Shown piece by piece: positions 16,867 to 24,358 of a stretch of DNA of 64,000 nucleotides; position 1 is the first letter of the stretch; each line of letters opens with the position of its first letter. Under the pieces are notes generated by a model, which was not told where the DNA came from, did not search any database, and worked only from the letters and a program-made list of their open reading frames with translations. Source of the DNA: Nitrospira sp. UBA2082 (lineage in GTDB: Bacteria; Nitrospirota; Nitrospiria; Nitrospirales; Nitrospiraceae); assembly GCA_002331335.1 (NCBI GenBank), contig DCZO01000015.1:1-64000 (forward strand), in the 5' to 3' direction. The position numbers and the translations under genes were made by a program.

Positions 16867-17712
16867 TTACTTCTTCTGGGTCGCTTCCTCAAGGCTACGT
16901 GCGCAGCGAAACCCCGTTCCATGAGTCTGCAACGCGAACCCGCCGCGCCCACGCGCCGATGTGGTGATATCGGACGCCGGACTATGCCAGGACCCGCCGC
17001 GAATCGACCGAACGACTCCCTTTTTGTCGGGACCTTGTGGATTCCGATTGGGCGCATGGTGATAGTACTCCGCGTCATACCAATCGGAAACCCACTCCCT
17101 GGCATTACCAGCCATATCCTTCACTCCGTAGGGTGAATCTCCGTCAGGAAGTGACCCGACAGGCCTCAAGGTATGCTCGTCCTCCCACTCTCGATCAAAG
17201 TTTGCCCGCTTCGCAGTGGGTGGTTCATTCCCCCAGGGGAATATGCGGCCGTCAGTCCCGCGAGCAGCCTTTTCCCATTCTGCCTCCGTCGGAAGCCGTT
17301 TCTTGGCCCAACTACAATAGGACTTGGCGTCATACCAGGTGGTCTGGACCACCGGTAGCTGCTCAATGCCCTTAATGGATTGGAGAGGCCCGGTGCCATA
17401 CGGATTGGGTGGTGTGCGATGGCCAATGGATTTCACAAAGGCCATATACCGTTCATTCGTCACTTCGACTTGATCAATCGCAAACTCGTCCAGGTAGACA
17501 GATCGCTGCGGTTGCTCATCGTCCCGGCCCTTTCCTTCTGGATTGCCCATCAGAAATTCACCGGCCGGAATCGTGACCATCGGCACCGGGTCAGGCTCTA
17601 TCATTCCCGGCAACGCTTCCACGGTGAGCGACTGCAGGAGCGCAATGACCGTGAAAATCACCATCGTCAATCTGTTGAATCGAGTTGATCCGATCCATAG
17701 ACCAGTGATCAT
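16867..17712 (-). CDS. Exported FGE-fold (SUMF1-like) protein without catalytic cysteines
   Basis: 281 residues with an N-terminal hydrophobic segment (15-31). The domain runs from PMVTIPAGEFLMGNPEGKG through QTTWYDAKSYCSWAKKRLPTEAEWEKAARG, PWGNEPP, MAGNAREWVSDWYD, RSIRGGSW and GFRCARS. These are the hallmarks of the formylglycine-generating-enzyme fold. The copper-binding Cys pair normally following RGGSW is missing (here HSPASDITTS), so it is unlikely to convert sulfatase cysteines. Its ATG region overlaps the next gene's stop by 4 bp. It is one of four paralogues in this window. Confidence 0.82.
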   Translation of the reverse strand: MITGLWIGSTRFNRLTMVIFTVIALLQSLTVEALPGMIEPDPVPMVTIPAGEFLMGNPEGKGRDDEQPQRSVYLDEFAIDQVEVTNERYMAFVKSIGHRTPPNPYGTGPLQSIKGIEQLPVVQTTWYDAKSYCSWAKKRLPTEAEWEKAARGTDGRIFPWGNEPPTAKRANFDREWEDEHTLRPVGSLPDGDSPYGVKDMAGNAREWVSDWYDAEYYHHAPNRNPQGPDKKGVVRSIRGGSWHSPASDITTSARGRGGFALQTHGTGFRCARSLEEATQKK

Positions 17713-18077
17713 TTCTTCCGCTCCTTGCTACCCTCAATGGCTTGGGTGGTATGGAGTCTGACTTGTTTGCATAGTTCCTCCACCTGCCGATCGTCTCCCC
17801 GCTCCGCTGCCTCGTGCGCCTGGGTCACGAGGGTTCTGGCTTCGTGCAGGTGCTGCTCGATTTCCGCCTGAAGGGCAGGTGAGGCCACTGTTCCTCCCAA
17901 TGCTGCCTGGTGGTAGACCTCCCATGCGTGGTCCACTTCATGATTGGCCTCATGAACCAATTGGGCCTTATCCTGATGTGCGTGTCCGGGTGAATCGATG
18001 GGACCAGCGTAGAGCGATGAAGCCCCAAGTAGAGCAATGAGGACAAACCCTTGATAAACAATCTTCTGATGTATCAT
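17709..18077 (-). CDS. Exported His-rich helical protein, SmbP-like
   Basis: 122 residues from ATG 18077, 6-7 nt after GGAGG. The signal peptide ends LYAGP. The mature chain is predicted helical and has ten or more His at helical spacings (HAHQ, LVHEANHEVDHAWEVYHQ, EQHLHEARTL, HEAAERG, RLHTTQ), resembling the periplasmic metal-binding SmbP fold. Copper or other transition-metal binding is a reasonable inference. It sits between two FGE-fold genes and overlaps one. Confidence 0.6.
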   Translation of the reverse strand: MIHQKIVYQGFVLIALLGASSLYAGPIDSPGHAHQDKAQLVHEANHEVDHAWEVYHQAALGGTVASPALQAEIEQHLHEARTLVTQAHEAAERGDDRQVEELCKQVRLHTTQAIEGSKERKK

Positions 18078-18130
18078 CGGTGCGCCTCCGTCACGATCGA
18101 ACCATGAACAACAGCCCGTGAAACCTTTCA

Positions 18131-19183
18131 TCACGGTCGCTTCATCGACTGCTCAATCAATTGTCGAAGCTCCAGGAGCTCCGTGTTCTTGGGGTCGATG
18201 GCCAGTCCCTGAGCAAGGGCCTGCCGGGCCTCCTCAAAGTGCTCTCGTCCCATTTCGACGTAGGTCGAGATGGCAGCCTCTTTGATTCGCTGATCGATCT
18301 CGGATGGGCCGGTCTTCGCGCAGCGGAACCCCAGCCCCACGCCGTAGCTGTTATTGAGAGGGTGATTCCAGAATCGGTGCGTCGACCTGACCGAGCCTTC
18401 CGGAGCGACCCAGGATCCGCCTCGAATCACTCGTTTTTCTCCGAGCGTCAGCAGGTCCACATAGGTCCCCGTGCCGCCTATCCAGACGGGTTTTTCCGGG
18501 CCAGTGGGATTGACCATCGGTTCGAGCCGGCTGTAGAAGCGGGGGTCGTACCAGTCCAAGACCCACTCAAAAACATTACCGGCCATGTTATGGAGGCCGT
18601 AATAACTGACTCCATCGGGATATGAATCGACCGGCTTGGTGCCATCGTGATTTTTCCCATAGTTGGCTTTCGCCGGATCAATACTGTTACCCCAGGGATA
18701 AAGATTGCCATCCGGCCCTCGGGCGGCCTTCTCCCACTCCGCTTCCGTCGGCAATCTCTTGCCCCGATACTCGCAATAGGCACGCGCGTCGTACCAGCTG
18801 ACGCCGACCACCGGCTGGTTCGGACGATTGAGACGGGGATCATCCCAATACGCAGGAGACCCGTGTCCGTTCGTCTTGATGAAGTCTCCATAGTCCTTAT
18901 TGGAAACTTCATATTTGTCGATCAGGTATGAATCGAGAAATACCATATGGGCCGGGCTTTCATCATTCAACGTGCTGGCCTGAGTTCTGTTGCGTTTGTG
19001 ATACGTCGAACGGGCATTAGCGAGTTCTTGGGGGTCTTCCTTGTCGAGTCCCATGATCGAAGGTCCCCGCCCGATGTACACCATATCACTCGGGATCACG
19101 GATTCCTCCGCACGGACGGCCGGGTTCAGGGTTGTGACTGTGATTGCCAACGCCGCGATCACAATAATTCCTGCCGTATGCAT
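18131..19183 (-). CDS. Exported FGE-fold protein with C-terminal helical extension
   Basis: 350 residues, signal peptide cleaved near AVRAEE. FGE-fold blocks: VSWYDARAYCEYRGKRLPTE, YPWGNSIDPAKANYG, MAGNVFEWVLDWYDP, IRGGSWVAPEG and GVGLGFRCAKTG. No Cys follows RGGSW. The last 65 residues form a TPR-like helical pair (EMGREHFEEARQALAQGLAI), also seen in 20871-21836, its closest relative here. The role is probably structural or binding in the periplasm. Confidence 0.82.
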   Translation of the reverse strand: MHTAGIIVIAALAITVTTLNPAVRAEESVIPSDMVYIGRGPSIMGLDKEDPQELANARSTYHKRNRTQASTLNDESPAHMVFLDSYLIDKYEVSNKDYGDFIKTNGHGSPAYWDDPRLNRPNQPVVGVSWYDARAYCEYRGKRLPTEAEWEKAARGPDGNLYPWGNSIDPAKANYGKNHDGTKPVDSYPDGVSYYGLHNMAGNVFEWVLDWYDPRFYSRLEPMVNPTGPEKPVWIGGTGTYVDLLTLGEKRVIRGGSWVAPEGSVRSTHRFWNHPLNNSYGVGLGFRCAKTGPSEIDQRIKEAAISTYVEMGREHFEEARQALAQGLAIDPKNTELLELRQLIEQSMKRP

Positions 19184-19248
19184 TTCAGACCTCCATCACA
19201 CGTTGGTGTGCCCCTAGGAAGCAGTCTCGGCCTCTCGGGACGCCAGGT

Positions 19249-20805
19249 TCAGCCACTCTGTGTCATGGCCGTCTGCTTGTTTGGTGCTTGCGGCATATTG
19301 ACTGCGCTCATTTCCCGCAAGGCTGCTCGGGCGATGCCCTGCAACATTCCACTAAACACAAACTCATGCGGCACATAGAGCGAGTACCAATAAATCTGCC
19401 CTGTGAGTCCGACCGGATCAAAAATGGCTGTTTGCCGTATCCTGGTTGAAGAGCCGGCCTCCGTCACCTCAAACTCCAGCCACGCCCGCCCCGGTAAATT
19501 CATCTCGGACTTGAGACGCAGAAGCCGATTCGGTTCAATCGCCTCAACCCGAAATGAGTCAACCGTGTCGCCGATACGGAGGGTCGTGGACGAAGGCCGT
19601 CCACGTCTCATGCCGGCACCCCCTTGAAGTAGGTCGATAAAGCCGCGCATCCGCCACAACCAGTCGCACGCATACCAGCCATGGTCACCGCCGATCCTCT
19701 CAATACATCTGAAGACAACTTCAGGCCGCGCTTCAACCGTTAACGTCCGTGAATCGACCATGCGCGTGCCGAACCGCACGCCTCCCCACGATTGCTGTCT
19801 CCCCGATGAGGAGATCGCGTCGGACCAGCGTGTCTTGGAGAAATGCGTCTCTTCATTGGCAAGGGCCCGGCGAATTGCCTCGTCGATTCCCATCGGACGT
19901 ACGGAGAAAGCTGTCAACGCAGCATTGTCCCGTACCACCGTGACATGGACAATACTCTCAATAATCGCCCGCCCGATTCGGGCGTAGAGAGGCGTCACCA
20001 ACCCGAGCCACAGGGCGGATAGCCAGGGGGTGAGAACCGGCACTGGAATGATGAGAGGCTTGAGTCCGCGTTGACGCCCGTAGGCGCGCATCATGTCCGC
20101 ATAGGAGACTTGGTCCGCCCCACCGACTTCGTAGACGCGGTACTGCGTGGTCGGAATCCGAAGCGCCTCCATCAGGTAATCCAGCAAGTCGTCGATTCCG
20201 ATTGGCTGCGCCTTCCCTTTGACCCATTTCGGTGTGAGCATGACCGGCAAACGTTCTACCAGCGCACGAATCAGCTCAAACGAGGCGCTGCCGGAGCCGA
20301 TGACGGCGGATGCACGAAACTCACAAACAGGCACGCCCGACTGCCGCAAGATATCTCCAACCTCGTGTCGACTGCGCAGATGTGCCGAGAGTTTCTCGTC
20401 GTCACTGCCCAGGCCTCCCACATAGATGAGGCCCTTCACACCCGCTGCCTTCGCTGCGTCACCAAAGTTCCGCGCCGCCTGACGGTCCGTCTCTTCAAAA
20501 GAGCCTTGCGTTCTCATGGAGTGGACCATGTAGTAGGCGACATCCACTCCGCACAGCGCGATGTCGAGACTCTGTCGGTCAAGAACATCACCTGCGACTA
20601 CTTCAGTTGTGGAACTGACCTTCTGTCTCAGAATGTCAGGATGCCTGGCCAGGCATCGGAGCCGGTAGCCTCGCTCTTCCAGCGAAGGTAGGAGTCGACC
20701 ACCGATATAACCGCTCGCACCAGTGAGCAGAATAAGAGAGGTCCCTGGGGTGGCTGCCGGATTCACTGGCGATGTATTTGCCCCTGTGGTGTCAGACGTA
20801 TTCAC
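19249..20805 (-). CDS. SDR-DUF2867 fusion protein
   Basis: 518 residues from GTG 20805, 7 nt after GGGGAG; a TTG at 20823 is the other option. Residues 28-35 (TGASGYIG) start an atypical SDR domain, with VDVAYYMVHSM and LIYVGGLG. From about residue 345 there is a START-like DUF2867 domain (RTLTVEARPEVVFRCIERIG, WLEFEVTEAGSSTRIRQTA). This two-domain protein is widespread; the substrate is unknown but the C-terminal fold suggests a lipid ligand. It lies between two FGE-fold genes in the leftward block. Confidence 0.82.
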   Translation of the reverse strand: MNTSDTTGANTSPVNPAATPGTSLILLTGASGYIGGRLLPSLEERGYRLRCLARHPDILRQKVSSTTEVVAGDVLDRQSLDIALCGVDVAYYMVHSMRTQGSFEETDRQAARNFGDAAKAAGVKGLIYVGGLGSDDEKLSAHLRSRHEVGDILRQSGVPVCEFRASAVIGSGSASFELIRALVERLPVMLTPKWVKGKAQPIGIDDLLDYLMEALRIPTTQYRVYEVGGADQVSYADMMRAYGRQRGLKPLIIPVPVLTPWLSALWLGLVTPLYARIGRAIIESIVHVTVVRDNAALTAFSVRPMGIDEAIRRALANEETHFSKTRWSDAISSSGRQQSWGGVRFGTRMVDSRTLTVEARPEVVFRCIERIGGDHGWYACDWLWRMRGFIDLLQGGAGMRRGRPSSTTLRIGDTVDSFRVEAIEPNRLLRLKSEMNLPGRAWLEFEVTEAGSSTRIRQTAIFDPVGLTGQIYWYSLYVPHEFVFSGMLQGIARAALREMSAVNMPQAPNKQTAMTQSG

Positions 20806-20870
20806 GAGAGATCTCCCCCACAACCTGGCCCATAGAAAGGGGGCGAAGGCCCCCTCCGTCAGTTCTGCTC

Positions 20871-21836
20871 CTATTTCTTCTTCATGCTCTTTTGGATCAG
20901 TTCACGCGTAGCCAGATACTCCTTGTTTCCCGGATCCGAGACCAATGCCTTCTCAATGGCGGCCAATGCCTCAGCGTGTTTTTCGGCACCCATCGCAACT
21001 AACGCCTGAATGAATGCGTCGCGACCGGTCTGCACGGCTTCGTCGGACACCGTCTGGGCCGACTTTGCGCAACGGAATCCGAGGCCGACGCCATAGGAGT
21101 TATTGTCAGGTTGATTCCAGAATCGGTGGCTCGTATGTAGTGAGGTGTCCGGCGCGAGCCAGGAACCGCCGCGCAGGACCCGCACCGGTCCTTGATTCGC
21201 GAAGTTATAGCCCTTCTCTGCTCCCCGGGGGTTCAGGGCCGGGCTCTGTTTGTAGTAGTTGAGGTCATACCAATCCTCAACCCATTCGAAGACGTTCCCG
21301 GCCATGTTGTAGACGCCGAATCCGCTAACCCCCTCGGGATAGGAATCCACGGGCGCTGTGCGACCAACGTTCTGACCATAATTGGCCTTTTTCGGGTCAA
21401 GTGTGTGTCCCCATGGATAGTGATTGTCTCCGTCTGGTCCTTTTGCCGCTCTCTCCCACTCTGCTTCAGTCGGAAGACGCTTGCCCTCCCATTTGCAGAA
21501 GGCGTTTGCATCAGTCCAGCTCACACCGACAACCGGATGGTTCGACTTGTTCAGCCGCGGGTCATCCCAATAGGCTGGTGCCGGGTGACCGGCAGCCTTC
21601 ATGAACTCTTTGTATCGTGCATTCGAGGCTTCGAACTTGTCGATGAGATAGGCATCAAGCACGACCTGATGCTTGGCTTCATCTGAATGTTCGCTGCTCC
21701 CCATGGTGAACTCGCCCTTCGGGATGAGGACCATATCCTTGTCTCTGCCCGGTACGTCCGCTGCTGTTGCAAGAGTGACGGCTCCGACCATCAATGCCAC
21801 CCCCACTCCGACCTGAAAAACAGTTTGACTCCGCAT
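20871..21836 (-). CDS. Exported FGE-fold protein with C-terminal helical extension
   Basis: 321 residues with a signal peptide (VALMVGAVTLATAAD). It contains DMVLIPKGEFTMGSSEHSDE, VSWTDANAFCKWEGKRLPTE, YPWGHTLDPKKANYG, MAGNVFEWVEDWYD, VLRGGSWLAPDTS and GVGLGFRCAKSA. Catalytic cysteines of true FGE are absent. The TPR-like tail (KHAEALAAIEKALVSDPGNK) matches that of 18131-19183. It is 131 bp downstream of the zinc-ribbon gene and probably shares its CarH-type promoter. Confidence 0.82.
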   Translation of the reverse strand: MRSQTVFQVGVGVALMVGAVTLATAADVPGRDKDMVLIPKGEFTMGSSEHSDEAKHQVVLDAYLIDKFEASNARYKEFMKAAGHPAPAYWDDPRLNKSNHPVVGVSWTDANAFCKWEGKRLPTEAEWERAAKGPDGDNHYPWGHTLDPKKANYGQNVGRTAPVDSYPEGVSGFGVYNMAGNVFEWVEDWYDLNYYKQSPALNPRGAEKGYNFANQGPVRVLRGGSWLAPDTSLHTSHRFWNQPDNNSYGVGLGFRCAKSAQTVSDEAVQTGRDAFIQALVAMGAEKHAEALAAIEKALVSDPGNKEYLATRELIQKSMKKK

Positions 21837-21967
21837 AAGATACCCCCTTGGTTTAGAACACCAGGACCGCCCTGGCTGCTTGATGAGTGCAGTGAATTGA
21901 ATCCAAAATCACCATCCCCATGATGTATTAGCGCAATTGAAACTAGCGATCACCGATGACAACATGT

Positions 21968-22264
21968 CTATCGAAGGTGCATCGTCCTATTGCCCGGCAA
22001 AGATTGTGCTGCATGCTGAACTGTCATCTGCTGTTGACGAATGCTGCGATTCCGCAAGATGACAGGATCGAGGATGTCACCACACTGGACGCATCGTGTC
22101 GTGACACACTCCAACTCGCCCGTGCTGTTCAGCAGATCCGTAGATACTTCCTTGACCATGAAACCGCCGCATCTCAGGCAGGATGAGTGAAGCGGTACCG
22201 AAGAGAGAGCTGGTTGACTCTTTATCATCTGACTGACTGTCTCTTTTTGCTCCGCTCTCGCCAT
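21968..22264 (-). CDS. Small zinc-ribbon protein heading the leftward block
   Basis: 98 residues from ATG 22264, after GGAGG; an upstream ATG would place the ribosome site inside the frame. Two Cys pairs (SCLRCGG and RCVQCGD) about 34 residues apart form a zinc ribbon. Function is unknown; a regulatory or chaperone-like role is possible. Being the first gene after the CarH-type operator array, it is divergent from the regulator at 22403. Confidence 0.65.
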   Translation of the reverse strand: MARAEQKETVSQMIKSQPALSSVPLHSSCLRCGGFMVKEVSTDLLNSTGELECVTTRCVQCGDILDPVILRNRSIRQQQMTVQHAAQSLPGNRTMHLR

Positions 22265-22283
22265 GATGACCTCCATTTTATAG

Positions 22284-22378
22284 TGGTTCAATGTTTGTCA
22301 TATGTATGTCCAATGTATAAGCCATAATGTCCAATGTGTCAAGTGTTATTTTATGATATTTTGACAAACATTGAACAT
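22284..22378. promoter_or_regulatory. Four-copy CarH-type operator array upstream of regulator 1
   Basis: Core 11-mers related to ACATTRRACAT occur on the minus strand at 22284-22294 (ACATTGAACCA), 22306-22316 and 22327-22337 (both ACATTGGACAT), and on the plus strand at 22368-22378 (ACATTGAACAT). Spacings are 22, 21 and 41 bp, about two and four helical turns. The outer copies are extended by (T)TGACAA as in the 18-bp element at 977-1020. The layout is nearly identical to 26301-26395. Confidence 0.75.
22314..22342 (-). promoter_or_regulatory. Leftward promoter of the zinc-ribbon gene and stress block
   Basis: Minus-strand TTGACA (22342-22337), 17-bp spacer, TATACA (22319-22314). Transcription would start near 22307, with a leader of about 43 nt to ATG 22264. 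One operator core lies in the spacer, one over the -10 and start, and one in the leader. Confidence 0.6.
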
Positions 22379-22389
22379 TATAATATGAT
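22361..22389 (+). promoter_or_regulatory. Rightward promoter of CarH-like regulator 1
   Basis: TTGACA (22361-22366), 17-bp spacer, TATGAT (22384-22389). A perfect TATAAT at 22379-22384 is too close to this -35 but may serve with another. Either way the leader to ATG 22403 is very short. The operator core fills the spacer, consistent with autoregulation. Confidence 0.55.
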
Positions 22390-22402
22390 CGAGAGGGTGA
22401 AT

Positions 22403-23320
22403 ATGAATACTCATAGAATTCATAGAGTTGCAAAACTTACTGGCCTCTCGCGAGATGTTATCCGCGTGTGGGAACGACGGTTTGAAATCCTAAAACCGAC
22501 TCGAGGAGCCAATCGTTATCGCAATTATTCCGATGAAGATGTCGCGTTACTGAGGTTCCTGAAGGAGCAGCTGGATACAGGAGCCTCGATCGGAGAGTTG
22601 TCGAAACTAGGACGTGAGGAGTTGTTGCGGCGAGCACAAGCCAGTGCGCCGCAAGTGTCATTCGTCGACAATGCCTTCAGCAAACTCCTGCAGGAACTCC
22701 TGTCCAGTTTGAGTCCCTTCAATCGTGTGATGTTTGAGAAGCGTTTGAACGGCGCCGTGGCAGTAATTCCCTTTGAAGAAGCGCTGCATGGGATCTTGCT
22801 TCCGCTGCAGGAGCAGGTAGGGCAACTCTGGCACGACGGTCATCTGGATGTGGCCATCGAGCATTACGTCACGAGGCAAATCCAGCAGAAGGTTTTCTCG
22901 GCCATGAATCAGCTTCCCGTGGCCGAGTTTGGCGCCAAAGTGGTCGTGGCCTGCCCGCCTGGCGAGGAACACGACATTGCCGCGTTTGCAGTGGCATATC
23001 GATGTCGTGTTCGCGGCTGCCGGGTTCACTATTTGGGAGCCAATGTGCCCCTCGTCTCACTGACCAGGCTCTGTGAGGAGGTGGAGCCGGATCTGACCAT
23101 CATGTCATTTCCTGTCGCGCTTCCTGAGGCCAATGCGACTCAGCTGGTTCAAGCTCTTGCCGATGAAGTGCGTCCCGCTTCCGATCTAGCCGTCGGCGGA
23201 CATGGCGCGCTCGCCATGCGTGACCTTTTCATGAAGTACGATATTGCGGTTCTGGAGAATTTCGCTGACTTGGATCACAGGCTGGATCGATTGATAAGAC
23301 AAACCGTCTCTCGCGGGTGA
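22403..23320 (+). CDS. CarH/LitR-like MerR-family regulator with cobalamin-binding domain (copy 1)
   Basis: 305 residues from ATG 22403 after GAGAGGG. Residues 1-70 are a MerR winged helix (HRVAKLTGLSRDVIRVWERR, NRYRNYSDEDVALLRFLKEQ). Residues 90-170 are the helical bundle with W143-x9-E153-H154, the Wx9EH signature of adenosylcobalamin photoreceptors. The B12-binding domain has E188-E189-H190-D191-I192-A193, the ExHxxG motif with Ala for Gly, and GGHGA near 265. CarH proteins repress DNA as dark tetramers and fall apart when light breaks the Co-C bond. Light sensing is inferred from residues. It overlaps the DCC gene by 4 bp. Confidence 0.85.
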   Translation: MNTHRIHRVAKLTGLSRDVIRVWERRFEILKPTRGANRYRNYSDEDVALLRFLKEQLDTGASIGELSKLGREELLRRAQASAPQVSFVDNAFSKLLQELLSSLSPFNRVMFEKRLNGAVAVIPFEEALHGILLPLQEQVGQLWHDGHLDVAIEHYVTRQIQQKVFSAMNQLPVAEFGAKVVVACPPGEEHDIAAFAVAYRCRVRGCRVHYLGANVPLVSLTRLCEEVEPDLTIMSFPVALPEANATQLVQALADEVRPASDLAVGGHGALAMRDLFMKYDIAVLENFADLDHRLDRLIRQTVSRG

Positions 23321-23745
23321 CGAGGGGAGGCCGATTAAATGGCTCATACCCGCTCACAGTATTCTTCGATGGAGCCTGCCCTATTTGCGATCGAGAAATC
23401 GCCCTTGTGAGGCGCTTGGACAGGCGTGGGAGGTTGAAATTGTCCGACTTTTCACGGCCGGACTTTGCCCCAGCATCAATCAACATATCTCCCGCTGAAC
23501 TTGGGAGAATCATTCATGCCCGTTGGGGTGACGGGACCGTCATCACCGGCGTCGATGTGTTCCGAGCTATGTGGGAAGCCGTCGGCCTGGGATTCTTGGC
23601 GAGGCTCAGCCGTCTTTCTTTCGTCGAGCCACTTGTTGTGAATGCCTATGCATGGTTCGCGCGTAACCGATTGAGGCTCACCGGTCGCCTGCACGTCTGC
23701 GCAGGAGACGCATGCACAGGTCCTGCAAGTCGGGACAATCTGTAA
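23317..23745 (+). CDS. DCC-family thiol-disulfide oxidoreductase-like protein (DUF393)
   Basis: 142 residues. Start GTG 23317 overlaps the regulator stop (GTGA), implying translational coupling. LTVFFDGACPICDREI gives the DxxCPxC redox motif of the DCC/DUF393 family, and FSRPDF and DVFRAMWEAVG follow. Cysteines near the C-terminus (HVCAGDACTG) are additional. DCC genes are frequent members of photolyase/light-stress clusters. The activity is presumed thiol redox. Confidence 0.82.
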   Translation: MTRGGRLNGSYPLTVFFDGACPICDREIALVRRLDRRGRLKLSDFSRPDFAPASINISPAELGRIIHARWGDGTVITGVDVFRAMWEAVGLGFLARLSRLSFVEPLVVNAYAWFARNRLRLTGRLHVCAGDACTGPASRDNL

Positions 23746-23746
23746 A

Positions 23747-23772
23747 CGGGCAGAATGATTGTCTCCTGCCCG
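23747..23772. terminator. Probable bidirectional terminator between convergent genes
   Basis: CGGGCAG (23747-23753) pairs with CTGCCCG (23766-23772) across a 12-nt loop directly after the DCC stop and before the SmbP gene's 3' end. No strong T-run follows on either strand. Confidence 0.5.
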
Positions 23773-23809
23773 CTCGTACAAGCCATCTTTCGTGAGAGCT
23801 GTTCAGACG

Positions 23810-24190
23810 TTACTTGACTTGAGAGAGATGGGTGACGGCATTTTCAGCATGTTTCGTGGCCACGTCAGCATGACCAGCTTTACCATGCTCAACCGCCTCT
23901 TTCAGGTTGGCAATCGCTTCTGCCAAATGCGGGCTCTCGCCTCCTTTCATGGCGAGCTGCAGCGCCGCGTCGGCATGGGTCACAAGCTTCTCGGCATGGC
24001 CCTGTTTGCCGTGGTCCACTGCTTCCGTCGCTTGCTCGATGGCATCTTTGATGTTTTGCTTTTCTTGACGCACGACATCACGTCGTGCCCCACCTTCACC
24101 GAAGGCGGACTGCAGAGGCAGGGTACTGGCCAGGAGCGTGGCTAGAACTCCAGTCAGCGTTAGAGCGATTCGGGTGTTAGATCGTGTCAT
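23810..24190 (-). CDS. smbP: SmbP-like small periplasmic metal-binding protein
   Basis: 126 residues, signal peptide ending QSAFGEG. The mature chain is a four-helix-type repeat with regularly spaced His: AVDHGKQGHAEKLVTHADAA, AVEHGKAGHADVATKHAENA, ending AVTHLS. This is the pattern of Nitrosomonas SmbP, a periplasmic protein that binds several Cu2+ ions and other metals. In an ammonia oxidiser it may buffer copper for AMO and other cuproenzymes. It is convergent with the DCC gene, and I saw no CarH-type box upstream. Confidence 0.85.
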   Translation of the reverse strand: MTRSNTRIALTLTGVLATLLASTLPLQSAFGEGGARRDVVRQEKQNIKDAIEQATEAVDHGKQGHAEKLVTHADAALQLAMKGGESPHLAEAIANLKEAVEHGKAGHADVATKHAENAVTHLSQVK

Positions 24191-24358
24191 TGGTAGCCCT
24201 CCTTTTGCGGTTCATCCCTTCGGTTACCCGTCCGATCGTCGAATGCTATCTCTGTTATCCAATGCTATTGCCTACCTTTACAGAACGGTTCTGCGGTCTC
24301 GGAGCATTTTGGTTGCATGTGGGCCTCGGTATCATCGAGCATGCCTGGGGACAAAGTC

